Source: Polyangiaceae bacterium
GTDB lineage: Bacteria; Myxococcota_A; Polyangia; Polyangiales; Polyangiaceae
Direction of reading: 5' to 3'
Length of the DNA stretch: 53,344 bases
NCBI GenBank assembly: GCA_029266615.1
Contig: JAQSWN010000011.1
Span: forward strand, 1-53,344
In this document: piece by piece, positions 1-7,135 of the stretch
Numbering within the stretch: the first letter of the stretch is position 1
Layout: each line of letters starts with the position of its first letter
The notes under the pieces: model-generated
What the model was told of the DNA's origin: nothing
The model's database searches: none
The model's input: only the letters and a program-made list of their open reading frames with translations
Made by a program: the position numbers and the translations under genes

Positions 1-160
1 GGGTATTAGGACTCAGTTTTCAAGGACCGAGGGGAGCGGGTGCTCCCTGCAGCGGGGTCGCGGTATCTAGTTCCGTTGGCTTCTGTTGTCCAGAAGTTTC
101 TTCGAAACTTTCGACCTCTAATTTCGCTCGGTATTCCGATTGAATAGAGGTCGCCGATTC
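1..160 (-). promoter_or_regulatory. Probable rRNA operon leader (boxA-like element and stem-loops), operon running off the left edge
   Basis: Read on the minus strand, bases 28-10 give GGTCCTTGAAAACTGAGTC, which closely resembles the boxA-type antitermination element (CTTTGAAAACTGA) seen in rRNA leaders and 16S-23S spacers of many bacteria. The same 160 bases are rich in hairpins: 32-47 (GGGAGC/GCTCCC), 94-110 (AAGTTTC/GAAACTT) and a nested stem at 112-153. No 16S 3' end or tRNA lies upstream, so a 16S leader is more likely than a 16S-23S spacer. That the 16S gene follows beyond base 1 is an inference; none of it is visible here. Confidence 0.4.
112..153 (-). repeat. Nested inverted repeat (long stem-loop) in the leader
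   Basis: Arms 112-120 (CGACCTCTA) and 145-153 (TAGAGGTCG) are perfectly complementary over 9 bases. The loop contains a second hairpin at 128-139, TCGG-TATT-CCGA. Such a nested stem could be part of rRNA leader processing or antitermination structure. The structure itself is seen directly; the role is inferred. Confidence 0.5.
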
Positions 161-269
161 GGCTCTTCTCGGCCCCGGAAGTCTCCTTCTGGGGTCGGTC
201 CGAGCTGGACCGGGATGCCTTGCGGCCCGCCGTCGACTGCCGCCGCTGAGGGCCGCCGTCGAGGGAGCG

Positions 270-300
270 GCTATATGGTCCACTTCCTCAGACCAGGCAA
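270..300 (-). promoter_or_regulatory. Candidate promoter for the leftward leader transcript
   Basis: On the minus strand TTGCCT (300-295) is followed 18 bases later by ATATAG (276-271), a plausible but imperfect -35/-10 pair reading towards the boxA-like element. The DnaA-box palindrome lies about 35 bases upstream. Weak match; shown because it is correctly oriented for the leader. Confidence 0.2.
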
Positions 301-334
301 TATTTTTCGATCGCCTTCGATCGATTTTTCAATC

Positions 335-355
335 TTATCCACAAGTTGTGGATAA
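335..355. promoter_or_regulatory. Two head-to-head perfect DnaA boxes
   Basis: TTATCCACA (335-343) and its exact reverse complement TGTGGATAA (347-355) are separated by three bases, giving a near-perfect 21-base palindrome. Both arms match the consensus DnaA box exactly. An A/T-rich stretch with two CGATCG copies (308-313 and 318-323) lies beside it. This could be a DnaA-regulated promoter for the leftward leader, or a fragment of an origin-like region; no dnaA, dnaN or gyr gene is in the window. Confidence 0.7.
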
Positions 356-492
356 CTGGGGGGCACGTACTCCTTATAGGTGGCTCGTTCAGCCACGGGG
401 CCGCCGCTGTCGGCGCGCCCCAGCGGAGGGTCGCAGGCTCGTCATGCCGGGAGTCAATGACCTGCCTCCCAACGGCGCTGCCCCGGCCTACG

Positions 493-1152
493 TCAGGCCG
501 AGAGGGCGGCGGCGTTGTCCACGAACCACACGCCGAGTGGCTCTCGGACGAGGAAGACCTCCGCTCCGGATGCCAGCTGCGCCAGGTACCCCCGCTCGCT
601 CCGCGAAAGGTCCCGGTCTTGGTAGCGACCCAAGATCGTGATGGGGCTCCAGGCCCCGTTCACCCACACCGCGTCCGGACGCCGCTGACGGCGCGGCTCT
701 TCGGGGACCCGTACCTGGACCCGAGCCCAAGTCGCCTGGCTCCGGCCCGCGGGCAGGACCAACCCTGCCTCATGGGCCAGCTCCCGCTTGGCCTGAGCCA
801 ATGCCCGCGGCGAGACGACGAAGCTTCGGCGCGGAAGGCAAAGAGCAATCGCGTAGCCGTCGGGCATGGCCGACATCGAGAACGTCCGCCTCCCGGCGCG
901 AACCGTGAGCTCGGTCACGTGGCGGAACCCGGGCACCCTGGCCGCATGAACGACGGCAAGCACGATGCGCCACTCCGCGGCGGCGACTTTGATTTCGTAG
1001 GGCGTCAGGAGCCCCGCGTAGTCCACGGTCTCGCCCTCCGCGTCCACGAGCGCGGCCGCGAGAGCGCCGCTGTCGTCGCAGAGGCGCGACAGGATCGCGC
1101 TGAACGGCGAGTCGCTCTGGTCGCGAACGGCGCCCCGGCGAAGGCGCTTCAT
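493..1152 (-). CDS. Roadblock/LC7-like domain protein (putative)
   Basis: 219 residues starting MKRLRRGAV. The reading frame is open upstream, but the ATG at 1152 overlaps the stop of the preceding PPIase gene by four bases (ATGA), which fixes the start by translational coupling. An N-terminal stretch of the form FSAILSRLCDDSGALAAALV followed by a later SMSAMPDGYAIALCL strand looks like the roadblock/LC7 fold. These small proteins regulate Ras-like GTPases (for example MglB in Myxococcus), but here no GTPase gene is adjacent. The C-terminal third (about residues 120-219) is not recognisable. The family assignment is by pattern only. Confidence 0.5.
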   Translation of the reverse strand: MKRLRRGAVRDQSDSPFSAILSRLCDDSGALAAALVDAEGETVDYAGLLTPYEIKVAAAEWRIVLAVVHAARVPGFRHVTELTVRAGRRTFSMSAMPDGYAIALCLPRRSFVVSPRALAQAKRELAHEAGLVLPAGRSQATWARVQVRVPEEPRRQRRPDAVWVNGAWSPITILGRYQDRDLSRSERGYLAQLASGAEVFLVREPLGVWFVDNAAALSA

Positions 1153-2066
1153 GGAGTCATTTTGACTCGCGCCGTCAAGTCGTCCGCGGCGCGCTCGACC
1201 TGGATCGGTACGCTGCCGCGCAGCTTGTCCAGCAGCTCTCGCCGGAGCTTGCTCCCTCGCCGCGTGTGCACCTCGGGAGTAAGCATGGTCGTCAGCTCTT
1301 CGCGGGGCGTCGAGACTCCGGGCAGCCGTTCCTCGACCAAGATCAGATGGAAGCCGAAGCTGCTCTCCGTTATCGGTCCTAACTGGCCGACCTCCGCGAT
1401 CGCGTTGGCGGCTTTGGCAAACGCCGGATCGAAGCCGCCCGGGCTCGCGGTCAAGCCGACGTCCGACCGCACGAAGGTACGCCCGTCCGGAGTCACGAAG
1501 GGCAGCGCTTCCGCGCGAATTTCGAACCCCTCCGCCGGAAAAGCCTGCGCAATCCGAACGAGCTCGGGACCGGTGGTGACCGACATGAGGGCGACGCCCA
1601 GCTTTTCCGCCACCAGCCGTGCGGCAGGCGCGCGCGCCGGGTCGTCGTTGAGGACGACGGCGTGGGTCGTTCGTACGGCATCGGGCCGGTCCAACACCAC
1701 CCAACGCTCGCTCCGCACTTCCTCCAGCTCGGCGAGGGTGGGCGGCGCGAGCGCCTGCACGTCGCGCGCAAGCAGCTCTAGAATTGCGCGAGCGTTCGCG
1801 GCGCGCTCGATGCTGCGCACGGTACCGGGCGGTAACCGCTCGCGCGCACCGACCGCCAGAACGGCGTCCGAGACGGCGAGATCGCTCGCCGCATGCAACG
1901 AGACGCCGCGGCGCTCCGCGATGCGCGCGACCGTCGACGCGCCAACGAGCTCCGTGCCGCTGCGAGCAACGACGCCCGGGGGTAGCGCCGAGCTGGTGGG
2001 CGACGCCGTGGGGGCGCTCGAGCTACAGCTCAGCGCCAGGAGCGCGAGCCCGCAGCCGATCTTCAT
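1149..2066 (-). CDS. Lipoprotein with parvulin-type (PpiC) peptidyl-prolyl isomerase domain
   Basis: 305 residues. A short hydrophobic leader ends in LALSCSSS, an imperfect lipobox that suggests lipidation at Cys14 and a periplasmic or outer-membrane location. Near the C-terminus, FAKAANAIAEVGQLGPITES followed by FGFHLILVEERLPG matches the second half of a parvulin rotamase domain (usual form: GDLGP...FGYHLIKL). The function would be folding of exported proteins. It overlaps the small membrane gene upstream and the roadblock-like gene downstream by four bases each, so it belongs to a coupled operon with pepA at its head. The N-terminal half resembles no family I can name; it may be a SurA-like chaperone segment. 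Confidence 0.75.
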   Translation of the reverse strand: MKIGCGLALLALSCSSSAPTASPTSSALPPGVVARSGTELVGASTVARIAERRGVSLHAASDLAVSDAVLAVGARERLPPGTVRSIERAANARAILELLARDVQALAPPTLAELEEVRSERWVVLDRPDAVRTTHAVVLNDDPARAPAARLVAEKLGVALMSVTTGPELVRIAQAFPAEGFEIRAEALPFVTPDGRTFVRSDVGLTASPGGFDPAFAKAANAIAEVGQLGPITESSFGFHLILVEERLPGVSTPREELTTMLTPEVHTRRGSKLRRELLDKLRGSVPIQVERAADDLTARVKMTP

Positions 2067-2254
2067 GCATCCCCAGCCTTGGGGCGCAGCATGTCCGTTG
2101 CCGCCTTGAGACAGAGCGCGCCGACCGCGAGCAGATAGACGGCCACGAGGTCTTTACGTTCTCCCAAGGCCTGCACGCCGCGCGCAAACGCGACGCCGCC
2201 GCCGAGCACGAGCAGACAGGCGAGGAAGTCTAGAACGCGCGCCACCGAGGCCAC
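2063..2254 (-). CDS. Small membrane protein of unknown function
   Basis: 63 residues, GTG start. Two hydrophobic helices are visible (about residues 8-26 and 38-55), separated by a charged GERKD turn, so it is probably a two-pass inner-membrane protein. Its stop overlaps the ATG of the PPIase lipoprotein by four bases and it follows the larger membrane gene after 10 bases. This tight fit is the best evidence that it is real. No family recognised. Confidence 0.6.
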   Translation of the reverse strand: MASVARVLDFLACLLVLGGGVAFARGVQALGERKDLVAVYLLAVGALCLKAATDMLRPKAGDA

Positions 2255-2264
2255 AGTACCGCGT

Positions 2265-2975
2265 CTAACGGAACGCGAGCCAGATCAACCCGAGCCCGAG
2301 CGCAAGGATGAGCCCGCCGATCGGCCAGAGGGCTCGCGATGCCCGGGCCCGCCACGCGGCTTGCTGGTGGGGCCGGCCGACGCGAAGCGAGAGGTCCGCG
2401 CTTGCCCCGACCACCAATAGGCCAGACCCCAGGGCTACCGCGTGGGCGAGCAGCGCCGCGCCCGGCCGCTGCACACCGAAGGCCAGCGCGACGGGCAGGA
2501 GCGACACGGCGATGCCGAGCGCAAGGACCCAGCCCCCGAGCCGAGCTGGCTTGTGGCGCGGCTGAAGCGGCGCTCCAGGCACCAGGTTGTCGAGCGGAGG
2601 CGCCTCGGCAGCTCGCGGAGCGGCTCCCCACGCCAGCGCGTGAAGCAGGAAGCCGAGCGCGCCCAACGCGCCGCGCACGGGGTCCAGCTGATCGGCACGC
2701 AGGAGCGGCCCTAAGAGGGCCCAGGCGGCGAAGCAGCACGCCATGAACACGTAGACGCCGAGCACCCGACTGGCGCGCGGACGAGGGCCCGAGAGCGCGT
2801 ATGACGCGGCGAGCGAAAGCACCGCGAGCGCCGCCATCGCACGCGCCGAGAGCGAGGCTCCGCGCTGCAGCGCCGGCGTGAGCACCGTCGCCAGCCACCC
2901 ATAGAGCCCCGGCACGATGCGCGAGGCCTCGGCTACCAGCAGCCGTCGGCGCTGCTCGCGCGTCGCGTCCGTCAT
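2265..2975 (-). CDS. Polytopic membrane protein of unknown function
   Basis: 236 residues. A charged N-terminus (MTDATREQRRR) is followed by about six hydrophobic segments: near residues 22-38, 45-60, 70-92, 105-120, 147-168 and 172-190, with a last one at 215-235. Inner-membrane location is clear, function is not. It starts ATG and begins seven bases after the pepA stop, so it is cotranscribed with pepA and the downstream PPIase genes. No catalytic motif or known transporter signature seen. Confidence 0.65.
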   Translation of the reverse strand: MTDATREQRRRLLVAEASRIVPGLYGWLATVLTPALQRGASLSARAMAALAVLSLAASYALSGPRPRASRVLGVYVFMACCFAAWALLGPLLRADQLDPVRGALGALGFLLHALAWGAAPRAAEAPPLDNLVPGAPLQPRHKPARLGGWVLALGIAVSLLPVALAFGVQRPGAALLAHAVALGSGLLVVGASADLSLRVGRPHQQAAWRARASRALWPIGGLILALGLGLIWLAFR

Positions 2976-2982
2976 GTGGGGC

Positions 2983-4464
2983 TCAGCGGGCCAGGCGCTC
3001 GACGAAATTCAGGAACGTGAGCACGGCGTGGCCGGTTCCTCCCTTGGGGTAGGCGCCGCGCGCGCGCTCCGCCAAGACAGGCCCGGCGATGTCGCAGTGG
3101 ACCCACGGCACCTTGCCCACGAACTCACGCAAAAAGAGGGCCGCGGTGATCGAGCCGCCGTAGCGGTCCCCGGTATGTTTGAGATCCGCGACGTCGCTTT
3201 TTAACTGCTCGCCGAGCTCGTCCAAAAGGGGCATGCGCCAGAACAATTCCCCCGCCTCTTTGGCGGAAGCTTGCAGGTCTTCCGCGAGGCCCTCCTCCGT
3301 CGCGTAGAAGGCGGAGCAGGTCTTGCCCAGCGCGACCAGGGCGGCGCCGGTCAGTGTCGCGGCGTCCACGATGACGTCCGGCTTGAGGCTGACGGCGTAG
3401 GCCAGCGCGTCCGCCAGCACGAGCCGACCTTCGGCGTCCGTGTTGATGATCTCTACGGTCTTGCCGTCCAATGACCCGATCACGTCCCCGGGGCGGTACG
3501 CGGAGCCGTCCGGCATGTTCTCCGCCGCGCCAACCAGCACGTGCAGCTCGATGTCTGGCTTGACGACGCCGATGGCAGCCATGAGCCCGAGCACCGCCGC
3601 GGCGCCGCCCATGTCGCTCTTCATCTCTCCCATGCCGGCGGCCGGCTTGATGCACAAACCGCCCGAGTCGAACGTGAGGCCCTTACCGACGAAGACGACC
3701 TTCTTCTTTTTCTTCTTGGGCACGTAGCTGAGGTGAATGAAGCGCGGCTCGTTCGTGGAGCCTTGGCCCACCGCGTAGTGAAGCAACATGCCGGCGGCCA
3801 AAATGCCCTTTTTGTCCAGCACCTTGACCTTGAAGCCGTTCTCCTTGGCGATTCTCTGCGCGATTTGCGCGAGCGTTTCGGGGTACAGCTCGTTCGGCGG
3901 CTCGTTCACGGCGTCGCGAGCGATGCACACGGCACGGCCGATGGCGACGCCGGTCTCCAGCTGCTTCTTCTGCTCGGCCGAGACTTTGCCGCTGACCAGC
4001 ACCGTCACCTTGGCAAGCTCCGCTTTCGGTTTGCGGTCCCCAGTGAAGTAGCGTGAGAACTTGTACGCGCCCAGAATGACGGCTTCCCCTACTGCGCGCA
4101 GTGACGGCAGCGGCTGCGGCAACGCGAGCGCGATGCTCTTCGTGGAGGACGACTGCGCGATGCGCACGGCGGCGGCGAGCGCGGTGCGCGCGCGGGGCGT
4201 GTCCAAATCCCCCTTCGCCCCCAGACCGACCACCAACAGGCGGCGCGATTTGACGCGCCCGAAGGTCGGCACGTCTTGCGTTTGCTCCAGCTTGCCGTCG
4301 AACTCGCTCGCCTTGAGGTGACTGAGCAGGCCTCCGCCGAGCGCGTCTTCCAGCGCAAGGAGGGCGTCCGAATCCGCCACTTGCCCGGCGAACACGCCCA
4401 CGATGAGGGCGTCCGCCCCGGTCTCCGTCGCTACGCCCTGAGCCAGCTGAACCGATAACGTCAT
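2983..4464 (-). CDS. pepA: Leucyl aminopeptidase (M17 family)
   Basis: 493 residues, normal length for bacterial PepA. The signature NTDAEGRLVLADAL, carrying metal ligands, is intact, and upstream VGKGLTFDSGGLCIKPAAGM supplies the metal-binding Lys and Asp. The enzyme removes N-terminal residues from peptides in the cytoplasm and in some bacteria also binds DNA. An unusual run of six lysines (PKKKKKKVVF) sits just before the catalytic core; most homologues have few basic residues there. ATG start at 4464. Head gene of the leftward operon; it diverges from the exported protein gene at 4554 across 89 bases. Confidence 0.95.
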   Translation of the reverse strand: MTLSVQLAQGVATETGADALIVGVFAGQVADSDALLALEDALGGGLLSHLKASEFDGKLEQTQDVPTFGRVKSRRLLVVGLGAKGDLDTPRARTALAAAVRIAQSSSTKSIALALPQPLPSLRAVGEAVILGAYKFSRYFTGDRKPKAELAKVTVLVSGKVSAEQKKQLETGVAIGRAVCIARDAVNEPPNELYPETLAQIAQRIAKENGFKVKVLDKKGILAAGMLLHYAVGQGSTNEPRFIHLSYVPKKKKKKVVFVGKGLTFDSGGLCIKPAAGMGEMKSDMGGAAAVLGLMAAIGVVKPDIELHVLVGAAENMPDGSAYRPGDVIGSLDGKTVEIINTDAEGRLVLADALAYAVSLKPDVIVDAATLTGAALVALGKTCSAFYATEEGLAEDLQASAKEAGELFWRMPLLDELGEQLKSDVADLKHTGDRYGGSITAALFLREFVGKVPWVHCDIAGPVLAERARGAYPKGGTGHAVLTFLNFVERLAR

Positions 4465-4553
4465 CGAGGCGCCACGCTAAAACAGCGATCTGGATTCGGC
4501 AACAAGCGGGGGGCGCTTTTGCGGGACCGCGGAGCGTGGCCTATCCTTGCGGC

Positions 4554-5492
4554 ATGGCTTGCTGGCTTCGTCGCGGTCTCGGGTTCGCCGTCGGCTTCGG
4601 GCTTTGGTCGGCATCGGTTCACGCTTTGGCGCAAGGACCTACGGGAGCGTCCTTTCCCGATGAGTCCGCGCCGCCCCCCGCGGCTCCCGCACCCATACCG
4701 GCGCCGCCGCCGACTTCCGCCGCCGCTCCTGCTCCTCCTTCTCCCAGTTCGGCGGGCGATTCCGCGCCTCCCCCAGTTGCGCAGCCCTACGCGCAGAACG
4801 CGCCTGCGGAGCCCAGCTATGGCTCCAGCTACGGGGAGCCGCCCCCGCCCCCTGCGCCGCCGCCGGAACAAGGGCCCAGAATCCCACCCTTCTCGGTTCG
4901 CGTGGATCCGTTCAATTGGATTTTACAAGGCCAGCTCGGCTTCGAGCTCGAGGTCGGGCTCTTGAAATGGCTGTCGGTGGAGACGGTGCCGATGTTCGTC
5001 GTCGACCGCTCGCCGCCGTGGCTGAACTTAGGCGGCGGTGACAGCCGCGTCTACCAAGGCAGCGGGGGCCTCGGCGCGCTGGCAGGCGCGAGCCTCGGTG
5101 TGAACTTCTGGCCGCAGCGCGTGTTCCGCGGCTACGTGATCCGTACCGGCTTGACCAACTACTCGCTGGAGTACGAAACGAAGAGCGCGAACGGCTCGCG
5201 CGTGGACTTCGTGCCCCACGTTCAACGCCAGCTCTACGTGATGCTCGGCTCCGTCAGCCGCTGGGGCGCGTTCACGTTCGGCGGCGGGATCGGTCTCGGC
5301 TACGAGCTGAACAAGGAGACGCGCTGCTTCCCGAGCGACGCGCGCAGCGTCGCCGACGCCAAGCCTGGCAACTGCGACGAAATCCAGATCGCGACGCCGG
5401 TGAACGGCCAGCTCGCCGCCATCGGCATCACGCCGTTCACTTATCCGTGGGAAATTCTGGGCCGCATATCGCTCGGCGTCACCATCGACTAA
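4554..5492 (+). CDS. Exported Pro-rich protein with a beta-rich C-terminal domain, function unknown
   Basis: 312 residues from the ATG; an in-frame GTG at 4536 would add six residues but spoil the signal peptide. Residues 1-27 form a classical signal peptide ending in SVHALAQG. Residues about 40-115 are a Pro/Ala-rich linker (PPPPAPPPEQG). The rest alternates in a way expected of an outer-membrane beta-barrel: aromatic-rich strands, many Gly, VRVDPFNWILQGQLGFELEV at its start and ISLGVTID at its end. Probably an outer-membrane protein. Two cysteines near the C-terminal third could pair. Nine bases separate it from the SDR gene. Confidence 0.65.
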   Translation: MACWLRRGLGFAVGFGLWSASVHALAQGPTGASFPDESAPPPAAPAPIPAPPPTSAAAPAPPSPSSAGDSAPPPVAQPYAQNAPAEPSYGSSYGEPPPPPAPPPEQGPRIPPFSVRVDPFNWILQGQLGFELEVGLLKWLSVETVPMFVVDRSPPWLNLGGGDSRVYQGSGGLGALAGASLGVNFWPQRVFRGYVIRTGLTNYSLEYETKSANGSRVDFVPHVQRQLYVMLGSVSRWGAFTFGGGIGLGYELNKETRCFPSDARSVADAKPGNCDEIQIATPVNGQLAAIGITPFTYPWEILGRISLGVTID

Positions 5493-5501
5493 GACGATCG
5501 G

Positions 5502-6221
5502 ATGGCTGAAATATCGCAGAACGTGGTGCTGGTCACGGGCGCGAACGGCGCGCTCGGGCAAGCGATCGTGCGCCGTCTTTCGAGCTCGGGGACGCGCGTG
5601 GTCGCGCTCGAGCGCAGCAAAGAAGGCGACGTGCAGCTCGAGCGCGAGAGCGAAGTGGTGCTGCGCTTACGAGCGAGCACCACCGACGCCGCCGCCCTCG
5701 CCGGCGCGCTGGCACGGGCCGAGTCGGAGCAGGGCTTGCTGAGCGGTGCGGTGCTCACGGCCGGGGCCTGGCGCGGCGGTCACAAATTTCACGAGCTCGC
5801 GGCCGCGGCCGACTACCGCGCGGTCATGGACGCCAATCTCGAGTCGGCGAACGTCGCGCTGCGCGCCATCTTGCCCGGGATGGTGCAGCGCCAGCGCGGC
5901 AGCGTCGTGCTCATTGGCTCGCTTTCGGGGGTGCGGCCTTACAACGCGCCGGGCTCGGCCGCTTACGCTGCCGCCAAAGCTGCCGTCACCGCACTGTCGC
6001 AAGCCATCGCCGCGGAGGTGCTGGCGGACGGCGTGCGCGTCAACCTGGTGCTGCCGAGCACCATCGATACAGAGGCGAACCGCCAAGCGATGCCGGACGC
6101 GGATCGCTCGACTTGGGTGAGCACCGAATCGCTCGGCGGCGTCGTGGACTTCTTGCTGTCCGAGCGGGCTCGCGACATCTCGGGCGCGGCGCTGCCGGTT
6201 TACGGCCGCGCCAACGTGTAG
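5502..6221 (+). CDS. Short-chain dehydrogenase/reductase (SDR) family protein
   Basis: 239 residues. The Rossmann nucleotide-binding motif VTGANGALGQ is at residues 11-20, the catalytic Ser lies in LIGSLSG, and the catalytic Tyr-Lys pair is in the YAAAK motif, all in the spacing of classical SDRs. The enzyme should oxidise or reduce a small alcohol or ketone with NAD(P)H; the substrate cannot be deduced. It follows the exported protein by nine bases and ends seven bases before the convergent ferredoxin reductase gene. Confidence 0.88.
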   Translation: MAEISQNVVLVTGANGALGQAIVRRLSSSGTRVVALERSKEGDVQLERESEVVLRLRASTTDAAALAGALARAESEQGLLSGAVLTAGAWRGGHKFHELAAAADYRAVMDANLESANVALRAILPGMVQRQRGSVVLIGSLSGVRPYNAPGSAAYAAAKAAVTALSQAIAAEVLADGVRVNLVLPSTIDTEANRQAMPDADRSTWVSTESLGGVVDFLLSERARDISGAALPVYGRANV

Positions 6222-6228
6222 CGCCGAC

Positions 6229-6963
6229 TCACCAGTATTTTTCAGTGGTGATGTGCCCGGGCACGCGCTGCCGGTGGCGCTTCATCCCGCGCGCCGCGAG
6301 CAGCGCGATGACGTCGTCTATCATCTGCGGATTGCCACACAGCATCACGTGCGCGCTGTCCGGCGAGAGCGAAGTCTGCGCGAGCGCTTCGAGCGCGCCG
6401 GAGCTGAGCAGAGTCGTGAGGCGACCGTGAGCGAGTGACGGGTCCGTTTCCTGGCTGAGCGTTGGCAAGTAGCGGAACGACGCCCCGCGCTCGGCGGCCA
6501 AGCGCTGCAACTCGTCGCGATGGGCGAGCTCGGCCGCGCCGCGCGTGCCGTGGACGAGCACCACGCGCTCGGCGCGCCCGAAAGCCGCCCCCGAGCGCAA
6601 CATGGAGAGGAACGGGCCGAGCCCGGTGCCGGTGGCGAGGAGCCACAGCTCACGATGGGGCGGCACGTAGTCGAAAGTGAAGAAGCCCTGGGGCTTGTCG
6701 TCCAAGGTGACGGACGCGCCCGGCTGGAGCTCGAACAGGGCGGGGGTCAGAGCACCCTCACCCACACGGGCCAGCAGCACCTCTAAGGGCTCCCCCGGCG
6801 TCGACGCGAGCGAGTAGGAGCGAGAGACGAAGCCCGTCGGCAGGTGCAGACCGAGGTTCATGAATTGCCCGGGCTTGAACTCGGCCCGCGCCGAGAGCCG
6901 CAAGGTCATGAGGCCAGGCGCCCAGTCGTGACGGCGAGCGACGGTGGTTTCTACGAGAGCCAA
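6229..6963 (-). CDS. fpr: Ferredoxin/flavodoxin-NADP+ reductase
   Basis: 244 residues if translation begins at the TTG at 6963 (reading MALVETTVARRHDW). The frame stays open to an ATG at 7053, but those extra 30 residues are not typical of the family and E. coli Fpr has 248. FAD binding is shown by RSYSLAS, NADP binding by LLATGTGLGPFLSML, and the C-terminus GHITTEKYW closely matches the E. coli Fpr ending. The enzyme transfers electrons between NADPH and ferredoxin or flavodoxin in the cytoplasm. Divergent from the zinc-ribbon gene. Confidence 0.9.
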   Translation of the reverse strand: MALVETTVARRHDWAPGLMTLRLSARAEFKPGQFMNLGLHLPTGFVSRSYSLASTPGEPLEVLLARVGEGALTPALFELQPGASVTLDDKPQGFFTFDYVPPHRELWLLATGTGLGPFLSMLRSGAAFGRAERVVLVHGTRGAAELAHRDELQRLAAERGASFRYLPTLSQETDPSLAHGRLTTLLSSGALEALAQTSLSPDSAHVMLCGNPQMIDDVIALLAARGMKRHRQRVPGHITTEKYW

Positions 6964-6988
6964 AGGCTTACTTAAGCAGAGAAGGGAC

Positions 6989-7002
6989 GGCGCTGCAGCG
7001 CC
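6989..7002. repeat. 14-base perfect palindrome between divergent genes
   Basis: GGCGCTGCAGCGCC is perfectly self-complementary and lies in the 172-base divergent region between fpr and the zinc-ribbon gene, in locally more A/T-rich sequence. It could be an operator or part of an RNA hairpin in the fpr 5' region. The symmetry is seen; function is inferred. Confidence 0.35.
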
Positions 7003-7135
7003 GCAGTTAAAATTTGAGAAGGCCAGAACCGGTCGAGAACACACCAGGAGCACGAGACCGACGAGACCACCACGTCGACTTCTAGCGCAGAAAATTGGCG
7101 GCGGAGCCCGGGAGACCGTGTACGCTTACGAGAGG

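Larger units (their letters stand above)
156..492. other. Gene-free region between the leader and the first CDS
   Basis: No reading frame here has convincing coding character. Besides the DnaA boxes there is a 6-bp hairpin at 380-396 (GTGGCT/AGCCAC) that could mark the end of the upstream leftward operon, although no T-run follows it. The rest holds nothing I can recognise. Confidence 0.5.

Noticed and set aside
346..2109. 587-codon open frame on the plus strand
   Set aside because: It runs opposite to, and overlaps, well supported minus-strand genes (roadblock-like and PPIase), and has Arg/Pro/Ser-rich low-complexity translation typical of antisense frames in high-GC DNA.
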